From positions 1,364,001 through 1,428,000 of the forward strand of contig JALUTQ010000041.1 in assembly GCA_032718865.1 (NCBI GenBank): a DNA stretch of 64,000 bases, read 5' to 3'. The stretch is from Tilletia caries. Its lineage: Eukaryota; Basidiomycota; Exobasidiomycetes; Tilletiales; Tilletiaceae. The stretch's first letter is position 1, and each line of letters opens with the position of its first letter. The translations under genes and the position numbers were made by a program. This document shows positions 57,874-64,000 of this stretch, one piece after another. The notes below the pieces were generated by a model. The model searched no databases. It had not been told where the DNA came from and saw only the letters and a program-made list of their open reading frames with translations.

Positions 57874-58845
57874 ATGCAAACACGAGGTGCAGCGGCTGCG
57901 GCGAAAGTGGCGGAAGTGGCAGCAACAGCAGCAGCAGGGCAATCATCCACGTCTGGCCCATCACCTCCGAAAGCAGGCTCACACAGTGGCGCAGCGCAGA
58001 AAGAGGTTTCAAAGGACGACGAGCCCGAGAGCGACACTCAACTTTCCGACATACTCGAAGATTTCTCCGTTGAGAAGAGGCTTGACAAGATCCCTCAGGC
58101 ATCCCGTCTGCCAATTCCGGATCCGAAATTTCGACTCTTTTATCGCGCCTCGGTCACACCCGGAGAGCTGAACAAGTTCTTTCGCGACCAAGCGGTGGCA
58201 GGCTTCGTCAAGGCGGTTCGGAATCCTCGTATGAAACAACGCGAGCAGCAGAAGCGAGACGGGCTTGCCGTCCCAAGTGGGGATCTTTTCTTTGACTCTT
58301 ACGAGGCCGCTGAGGCGGCATTTCGGACTTACGGGACCACGATCATTCAAGGCAAGCCGGTCGAAATCTTGCTCTCGCACCGGAACTTCTTGCACCTAAG
58401 CAGCGTTCCTCTCGGTTCGCATGGCAAGGAGGAGATTGCCGCCGAAATCGCCAAGAACACGTCGTCCACCCCTTTCGTTCGCGTGAGTCCCCTGCCGCGC
58501 GCGTGGGACTACAACGACGTCGTCACCGCGTTCGGGGACCACAAAACTATCTGCGGTATGCAGTGGCGCACTAGGCCCGACGGAATGGCCGAATGGACCT
58601 TGCAATTCCTCGACCCTACTACAGCCGCGAAGACGATAATGCGTTTCAAAAATCAACGTATCACTACTGTCTGTTGGGCAGGTTCCGAAGCGGCCCAAGG
58701 TGCTTCTGTGTCTGCTGCCCTGCAGCGCCGCTCTCCTACACTTCAACTTGCCCCGAGCTCGTCCACCCAGCCTTCCGGTTCTAGCCTTGGAAAACAGCGG
58801 AGGGAACCCACCCCGGGCCCGTCCTCAAAGCGGCAACGCACCTGA
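57874..58845 (+). CDS. RRM-like protein, unrecognised, cargo of the insert
   Basis: An intact intronless frame of 323 residues from the ATG at 57874, with a TATA-like GTATAAAG about 80 bp upstream. The N-terminus is Ala-rich, then acidic (DDEPESDTQLSDILEDF). A fold resembling two RNA-recognition-motif halves follows: FFDSYEAAEAAFRTYG with PVEILLSHRN, then FVRVSPLPRAWDYNDVVTAFGD and WTLQFLDPTTAAKTIMRF. The C-terminus is Ser/Pro-rich and basic, ending SSKRQRT, a possible nuclear signal. No family was recognised. A non-LTR retrotransposon ORF1 was considered, but no reverse transcriptase follows. Confidence 0.6.
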   Translation: MQTRGAAAAAKVAEVAATAAAGQSSTSGPSPPKAGSHSGAAQKEVSKDDEPESDTQLSDILEDFSVEKRLDKIPQASRLPIPDPKFRLFYRASVTPGELNKFFRDQAVAGFVKAVRNPRMKQREQQKRDGLAVPSGDLFFDSYEAAEAAFRTYGTTIIQGKPVEILLSHRNFLHLSSVPLGSHGKEEIAAEIAKNTSSTPFVRVSPLPRAWDYNDVVTAFGDHKTICGMQWRTRPDGMAEWTLQFLDPTTAAKTIMRFKNQRITTVCWAGSEAAQGASVSAALQRRSPTLQLAPSSSTQPSGSSLGKQRREPTPGPSSKRQRT

Positions 58846-59638
58846 CCGATATGGTACGAAATGTCTTTACCCAATCTATCCACCACGTTCGTTCCAAGAT
58901 CCTTGCCTTGTCGTGTGTGAATCTGGGGAGCCAGAGTCGCAACCAAGATAAAGAGGGCGAGGAGAGCAGTGAAGCTTCAGCTTCACCTTTTCCCATATTC
59001 ATTCCCGATAATGACTGTAGATAGCGAGAGTAGCAGCCAGAGTCAAGTACCAAAGGCGTGGCGAACGGAGAAAGAAATGGGGAATACGTACGTGTCTGAT
59101 GAGGATCGTCAGGTCAAAGTCCTAGGAATGGCGTCGAGCCTGCCGTGGGGGCTGGTAATGGAGTTGATACTGGTCCGACGCTTCATGCGAGTGAGCTTGC
59201 GTTGACCGGGAGCAGACGCGTTGAATGCTGTATATTCAAGTGGAAAGAGTCAGCAAATACATCGCCGATTCCGCTTCTTCCCAGTGAAAACGTCGCACTC
59301 ACAGACAGAAACAGCTCCGGCAACGTTCCAATCACGGCCCAACCATGCCGCAAGAACTTCTTGTCAGCCTGGGCCGCGTTCAGCAGAAGAAGAAGATGAA
59401 GAGAGGGGGGATAGTGATTATGGACTATGGTGAAAGGGAAAGAGAGAGAAGGATGTGAGATGAAAAGAAATGCAGGGAAAGAGGGAGAGAGGGCGAGAAG
59501 CGGGAAGGTCTGTAGTTAAGCAAGTGAGCAAAGGCAAGGCAGCAGCCGAAGACCTTAACCATGCACAAAGGCTGCACTCGGCGTAGAGAGGCGTAAGCAG
59601 CCATTTCAAAAGAATCGTAGAGTGCAAATGTAAAATGT
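58846..59638. other. Spacer inside the insert
   Basis: No supported gene. Frames on both strands are short. This separates the 3' ends of two convergent ORFs. Confidence 0.5.
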
Positions 59639-60802
59639 TCAAAAATCAGTTCCAGGCCAGCCAGGACAAGGGGTAAGTGAAAGAAGGAGGTGTCGGAGGC
59701 GGAGACGGTGATGGTGTATAAGAGTGGGAAAAACGAGTTCACATATCTGCGGTAAGGTAATGGCACATGAGCGTACCATAAACGTTCTGCGGTCTCTTGC
59801 TTTCGCATCAGCATTGAAGAAACTTCCAGGGTGCAACCGTATAGGAGACGCTGAGAACTCACATCACGATACAGACCAAGGCTGGAATAGAGACGACTCT
59901 TGACGCCGAAAGGTTCGAACCGGTCATGGTGCTCTCTGAGGCGCGCGTGCACTGCACGGGCATGCTCGACGAGCCAACCGTTCTCGAAGAGAACGCAAAT
60001 GCAGGGCTCTTCGTGATCCGGGTGCACATCTTCCATGCCACTGATCTTGACGGCCGTTACAACCGGTCGTCCATCGTTTCCGTTTAGTTGAGATAAAGGA
60101 CCGGCACGAAAGGACTCCGCAAGCTCGGTGAAGTAGCCCGCAAATCCTTCCCGGCCACGGTCATCGTTTTCATCCAGGAAGAAAAGCCTGGTGTGAAAAG
60201 CAATAGGAAAGCAGAAATAGTAAGAAATGTAGGCCATTATACTTGGTCCAGAGTTTTAGTCAACGTAGATGCTTTGGCTTACCATTCTCCCTCTCGGAGT
60301 CCTATCTGGTCCCGACACACTTGTTGGACCTCTGCCTCAACCGGTCCCATAACGATAGCTCGCTGCCCAGGATGATTTACAAGGTCCTAAGCGAGTCCAT
60401 ATTGGTCAGAGACAGAAGATAGGTCAGCTTTAGTAGCCATCAAAGAGAGTCGGAGAGAAGGAGCGATGATCGGAGAAGTGTAACAACGACCATTCAGAAT
60501 CCCAGGCCATTGGCTGCTAAAACACTCACAGGGATGTTAACCAGTTCCAGACCTGCTTCGTAAAACAGAGACTCGCAGAAGCCCTTCTGGATAAGGACCT
60601 GAAGACGTTCGTCCGCATCTAGACCGTATTGCTCTCCGCGACGGCGAATGATCCACACCCAGCCGTGCCCAATCATGGGGTTCACATCAAGGGGAGAGTT
60701 CGCAACCATCCACGCATTGAATTCAGCATTCGGCTGACCTTGCTCTGGGATCAACAAGACGTGGTCGTGTAGACCTTCGATAGGATGAAAGATCGTGCCC
60801 AT
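59639..60802 (-). CDS. Hypothetical protein, four exons, cargo of the insert
   Basis: The start codon ends at 60802 (MGTIFHPIEGLHDHVLLIP) and the stop is at 59639. Exons are about 60530-60802, 60284-60386, 59862-60189 and 59639-59747. Each is bounded by consensus donors (GTGAGT, GTAAGC, GTGAGT) and AG acceptors, giving about 260 residues. Blocks such as GHGWVWIIRRRGEQYGLDADE, NHPGQRAIVMGPVEAEVQQVCRD (read in part), FFLDENDDRGREG and GMEDVHPDHEEPCICVLFENG look like a folded cytosolic protein. No signal peptide or helix bundle is visible and no domain was recognised. It is divergent to the Fanzor gene (427 bp between starts). All splice sites look functional, unlike the two neighbouring captured fragments. 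Confidence 0.6.
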
Positions 60803-60807
60803 TATGC

Positions 60808-60840
60808 CTGATGCTTGATGCTTGATGCTTGATGCTTGAA
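60808..60840. repeat. 7-bp tandem repeat (TGATGCT)n
   Basis: Four consecutive copies lie directly upstream of the hypothetical gene start, in the shared promoter with the Fanzor gene. Confidence 0.9.
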
Positions 60841-61228
60841 CGCACTGTCAAAATCCAAAGAGCGGTGATGATGATGGGGTGGAACGTGGAAATCAAGAGG
60901 TTTCATTTCCTGGAACGCCGTGCCACCCGAAGAGTGGAGAGACGTGATGAGTGAGAATCATCTCGACAACCATCTCGACATCTCGACACAAGCCATAGTT
61001 GCGTTCGAGCGTCAAGAAGTGGTTTCTTGTCCCACCCACCTCCCCGGAGGCCTTCCTCCCCGACAGCACTAAGGTGCCGGACAGCCGCCCTGTCGCTTCC
61101 GCTGTGAGCTGCCCTTCCAGTGTTCAGAGCCAGCTCTCGTGCCCACTCCTTGGACAGCTCTGACACATCCCATCCTCCACTCCCCACTCTCCAGAGATCA
61201 AGCTTCCGCACAACAATCCCAATCGCTC

Positions 61229-63523
61229 ATGGACGTAGAGCCTGGCCAGCTCAAGCGTCGCGAAAACACAGGCGCCACCGCGGCGCACAAGGCCTGGCTG
61301 GGACCGACGCTCGCAGGACCGAGGAGAAAGATACGCAAGACCCGGTTCAAGATCCACCAATGCGTAACCACAGCATCCTCAGCCGACCATATTGCGTCGT
61401 GGCTGGTCGCGTTCGTGATCGAGAAGGAATGGCGGCACCCTTCTATCCGCCAAGACGTTCGGAGCAATATCTCCAGCTTCCGAAGCTCGATGGAACTCCT
61501 CAGCCATACGAAAGGCACCCGCAACTCAACAGCCATCGGATTTTTATTCGAGGAGGCGATGAGGTTCGCACTGTCCGGCGAATCTCGGACGACTCGAGGC
61601 GGCCAAGGTTCCGGTCCCAGGCGAGAATGCCAGCAACTCATTGCTCTGCACGGACCCACTTTCAAGGCCATTTTCGACTTTCCGACCTCGAAAATACAGC
61701 TTCCAACCGAGGTGATCGTCGATATTGGCGAGCAATGGGCTACGGCGTATCAAAACCAAATCCAGGAGCACCTTTTCAACACGATTTTACACATCGTCAA
61801 CGTTTTTACGGCCGCCAAAGACGTTCGAGCTGCTGCTCGCTTCGGTAGTTCACAACAAAAACGTGCTGCACAGCGTCGGCTCAAGGCTATCGCCACGTAC
61901 AAGAAGTGGCTGGCGAACGACCCGGATGGAGCCATCAGGATCAACGACAACGCCATCCGCAGGACACACAACGTTTTAGGGCCGATCATCGCCGCGCACG
62001 GCAGTCCTCTCAGCTTCATCCAGCATCGCAGCCGTCGTTCTCAGGTAAACGAAAAGCCCCTCATCTTCCTACCGTTGTTCCTCGCCACCTTGGAGGTGCT
62101 CGCCGCGGAACCCATGCTAAAATCGGCCCGACCACGGTTGTCCCTTCCCGTTAGGAGAAGCTTCATCCCCAAGCACATCCGACTTGATGCTGGGGCACTT
62201 TCGACCCTCAGTCCGAGTTTGCAATACGACCCTAGAGACAATTCGAACAAGTCTCAAGACGAGCGTGAACAGGAGCGGCACTCAATCTTTCGGTACCACT
62301 TCGATCTGACGAAGCGGCCCTTTGCTTCCGAGGATGAAGACGGCAACACCAGAGACGTCAGATGGACGCTGGGCTCTTCGATTGCGACGGATGGGTACGC
62401 CATCTCTGTAATCAAGGCACGTTCAGGAGCCGCGCCCAAGGGAAGGGCAGAACGGTCGAAATCGTCCCGCGGTGATGCCGCTGCACGGCGTCGTCAAGGT
62501 CAAGATGCATCATCGTTCCCGGACTTGACGAAGATGACTGATGAAGAAGTGTTGCACACCCAAGGAAGGGCGATCTTCGTGGATCCGGGAAAGCAAAACA
62601 TCGCATTCGCTCTCCCCGACAAAGACGACAGACGAGTCACATTTCGATACACATCGGCAATGCGGCGCAGAGGACTCGGAACGGCAATCCTACGTCGTCG
62701 ACTCGTCCAGCTCGAGCGAAACTTACCCCCCGATCTGAAGACGGCTTTGAAGATTTACCGAGAGAATCCACTGCCGAGCTCACGAGTCTTCTCGGAGGAA
62801 GGTATCGCCGCCTGGCTTCGAGTCCTCAACACCCACTTCCGATCGATGACAGCAATTTACAGCAAGCCCCTATTCCGTACGCAAAGGATGCTGTCGTACT
62901 CGAGGAACCAAAGGGAATGGAGTCGTGTTATCAAAACCATCGTCGACAAGTTCGGAGCCGACGCTCAAGTCTTCGTGGGCAATTGGGGAGCTTCGAACGT
63001 AAGTCACTCTGACCATATTGGGATTCCGTTCCCGACAACGTTTCTGACCATCGGTATCTTTTCTCTTCTGCAGATCAAGGGTTCACCTCCGTCTCCCTCT
63101 CGCAAATCGTTTCAAAACGAACTCTTCAAGGCCGGCTTCGACGTGTACACCATCGACGAGTTCCGGACATCATCCTACTGTCCGGACTGTTCCGAAAAGG
63201 TGTACAAATCCAAGAAGACGACTCATCCTAATCCAGCTCTCAAGAAGCTAGGATGGATTCGACAAGAGTCGCCCCGGGGTCTGCTCATCTGCACCAGCGA
63301 GACTTGCAGAGCGCGCTGCAAAGGAGGAGATCGTTACTTTGATCGTGACCTACTCGGTGCAGCAAACATGCGACTTGTATATCGGACCCGGATTGCTGCG
63401 ATCAACGGCAGCAGCGAAAGCGCACGCCCGCCTCACCTTTCACGGCAGCGGCGCAACGAAGATAATGAGGAGGTCATTGCTTCCTCGGACGAATCTTCCG
63501 GCTCAGGCTCTTCCACACGTTGA
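61229..63523 (+). CDS. Fanzor RNA-guided nuclease (eukaryotic TnpB homologue)
   Basis: Two exons (61229-62998 and 63074-63523) give 739 residues, starting at the first in-frame ATG (MDVEPGQLKRREN). The intron of 75 nt keeps the frame open if retained. The N-terminal 430 residues are helical and basic, the expected REC/wedge part. The RuvC nuclease is complete. Catalytic Asp452 lies in IFVDPGKQN. Glu619 lies in IDEFRTS, preceded by the family block GNWGASN-IKGSPPSP spanning the intron. Asp682 lies in FDRDLLGAANM. A zinc ribbon is formed by C626, C629, C663 and C668. Fanzors use a guide RNA encoded near the transposon end to cut matching DNA. The gene lies 258 bp from the right edge of the insert. 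The C-terminal tail is Ser/Glu-rich. The domain order fits Fanzor1-type proteins. Confidence 0.92.
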   Translation: MDVEPGQLKRRENTGATAAHKAWLGPTLAGPRRKIRKTRFKIHQCVTTASSADHIASWLVAFVIEKEWRHPSIRQDVRSNISSFRSSMELLSHTKGTRNSTAIGFLFEEAMRFALSGESRTTRGGQGSGPRRECQQLIALHGPTFKAIFDFPTSKIQLPTEVIVDIGEQWATAYQNQIQEHLFNTILHIVNVFTAAKDVRAAARFGSSQQKRAAQRRLKAIATYKKWLANDPDGAIRINDNAIRRTHNVLGPIIAAHGSPLSFIQHRSRRSQVNEKPLIFLPLFLATLEVLAAEPMLKSARPRLSLPVRRSFIPKHIRLDAGALSTLSPSLQYDPRDNSNKSQDEREQERHSIFRYHFDLTKRPFASEDEDGNTRDVRWTLGSSIATDGYAISVIKARSGAAPKGRAERSKSSRGDAAARRRQGQDASSFPDLTKMTDEEVLHTQGRAIFVDPGKQNIAFALPDKDDRRVTFRYTSAMRRRGLGTAILRRRLVQLERNLPPDLKTALKIYRENPLPSSRVFSEEGIAAWLRVLNTHFRSMTAIYSKPLFRTQRMLSYSRNQREWSRVIKTIVDKFGADAQVFVGNWGASNVSHSDHIGIPFPTTFLTIGIFSLLQIKGSPPSPSRKSFQNELFKAGFDVYTIDEFRTSSYCPDCSEKVYKSKKTTHPNPALKKLGWIRQESPRGLLICTSETCRARCKGGDRYFDRDLLGAANMRLVYRTRIAAINGSSESARPPHLSRQRRNEDNEEVIASSDESSGSGSSTR

Positions 63524-63781
63524 CGTGAACGAGTCACACTCACAGTGACTTCATGTTTTCCCACGCTCTCTCGTTCTCCCGCTTCCCCGTTGATCATCTT
63601 TTCTTCGACCTCAATCCCGGAAAACACACACTTCACAACTTCATGGGTGCTGCATCTGTCAGTGTTCTGAGCAATCAGGCCGCTGCGATGAGCTAGGCAC
63701 CTACCTGTATACACAGTGGTTCAGTCTTCTAGCTTGTTCACAGCAGGTTAGATGGCGAGACCTAAAATGGAACATTTGTGC
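63524..63781 (+). other. Non-coding right end of the insert, candidate guide RNA region
   Basis: 258 bp between the Fanzor stop and the insert edge hold no gene. A small inverted repeat (GTCAC...GTGAC, about 63532-63550) follows the stop. In OMEGA systems the guide RNA scaffold often occupies this position, with the guide read from flanking DNA. No scaffold fold was verified here. Confidence 0.35.
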
Positions 63782-63791
63782 CATGCCCGGT
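63782..63791. repeat. Direct repeat at right edge of the insert
   Basis: CATGCCCGGT, identical to 52930-52939. Confidence 0.8.
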
Positions 63792-64000
63792 GGACCAGGA
63801 GAAAATCTCACCTCGGACATGTCCTTGTCATCCCATCCTCAATACGACGTCGACCCTCACCCGGCACTTTCCCACTCTGTTACCGTTCTCGATAAACTGG
63901 CCCGACGATCTCGCTCAGAAGCATATATCGGGATCGACGTCTTTGGGCGAAATTGCTGGGGCGGAGCTCAGACATGGCGAACTCTCGACATGATCGGCTC
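63792..64000 (+). pseudogene. GH85 ENGase, continuation after the insert (partial)
   Basis: The frame continues exactly in phase with codon 335 of the 5' part. It encodes a polar linker, then HSVTVLDKLARR, YIGIDVFGRNCWGGAQTW, the GH85 signature GVDVFGRG-x-GGG that closes the barrel core. The gene runs out of the window at 64000. Together the two parts show a once-continuous gene. No intron consensus explains the gap. Confidence 0.88.

Larger units (their letters stand above)
52940..63781. mobile_element. 10,842-bp insertion splitting the GH85 gene, Fanzor cargo
   Basis: The GH85 frame stops matching at 52940 and resumes at 63792 in the same phase, with the 10-bp direct repeat on both sides. 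The content is an antisense acyl-CoA oxidase fragment, a hairpin repeat array, a small acidic ORF, an antisense Mkt1-like fragment, an RRM-like ORF, an unrecognised four-exon gene and a Fanzor gene. No terminal inverted repeats were found: the left end is acyl-CoA oxidase sequence to within a few bases, and the right end is anonymous. No DDE, tyrosine recombinase, Rep-helicase or reverse transcriptase gene was recognised. The segment may be one mobile unit carrying gene fragments or a composite of several events. Confidence 0.8.

Noticed and set aside
52940..63781. Interpretation of the insert as a Helitron
   Set aside because: No Rep-helicase, no TC start or CTRR end, and a direct duplication at the target, which Helitrons do not make.
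52940..63781. Interpretation as a Starship-type giant element
   Set aside because: No tyrosine recombinase gene at an end was recognised, and those elements are known from Pezizomycotina.
52940..63781. Interpretation as a very long intron of the GH85 gene
   Set aside because: The edges lack GT...AG at the frame-preserving positions and carry a 10-bp direct repeat; the size is far beyond the 60-170 nt introns here.

Overview
The window is nuclear DNA of a filamentous or dimorphic basidiomycete. Most genes carry several short GTRAGT...YAG introns, intergenic gaps are short, coding DNA is GC-rich, and the set includes a CalA-type secreted lipase, leucine catabolism, PDCD2/Tsr4 and GH85 genes. 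CalA lipases and small secreted proteins fit Ustilaginomycotina best, but the exact lineage is inference.

Layout. 1-4.7 kb: a MITE-like element with 9-bp target duplications, then a multi-span membrane protein. 5-13.4 kb: a PhoD-like phosphatase, the tRNA m1G37 methyltransferase TRM5 and a CRIB-domain protein. 13.6-21.3 kb: an unstable stretch with two intact F-box paralogues, one decayed copy, and a small secreted protein gene lying between diverged direct repeats. 21.5-26 kb: a CalA-type lipase and a Thr-rich secreted protein. 27-38 kb: housekeeping genes (Tsr4/PDCD2, mitochondrial glutaredoxin GRX5, a flavin oxidase-like protein, a mitoferrin-like carrier, methylcrotonoyl-CoA carboxylase beta). 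37.95-40.38 kb: a complete Mutator-like (MULE) element with 84-bp terminal inverted repeats and a 9-bp target duplication, inserted in the short promoter between the divergent MCC-beta and CLPTM1 genes. 40.6-51.5 kb: CLPTM1, a membrane-anchored hydrolase-fold protein, a second MITE, a five-exon Cys-containing secreted protein and NIPSNAP.

51.8-64 kb is the most unusual part. A GH85 endo-beta-N-acetylglucosaminidase gene runs in frame to codon 335, is interrupted by 10,842 bp, and resumes in frame at 63,792. A 10-bp direct duplication brackets the insert. The insert carries an antisense acyl-CoA oxidase fragment that still has its introns, an array of hairpin repeats, a truncated Mkt1-like fragment, two unrecognised intact-looking genes, and a spliced Fanzor gene (eukaryotic TnpB relative, RNA-guided nuclease family) with all catalytic and zinc-ribbon residues. 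This looks like a gene-fragment-carrying mobile segment with a Fanzor near its right end.

Many genes serve mitochondria (TRM5 long form, GRX5, mitoferrin, MCC-beta, NIPSNAP). Iron import by the carrier and Fe-S maturation by GRX5 are linked in function. Exon coordinates were read by eye. Those of the PhoD, TRM5, lipase, Thr-rich, Tsr4, flavin oxidase, MCC and NIPSNAP genes are approximate inside the stated outer limits.
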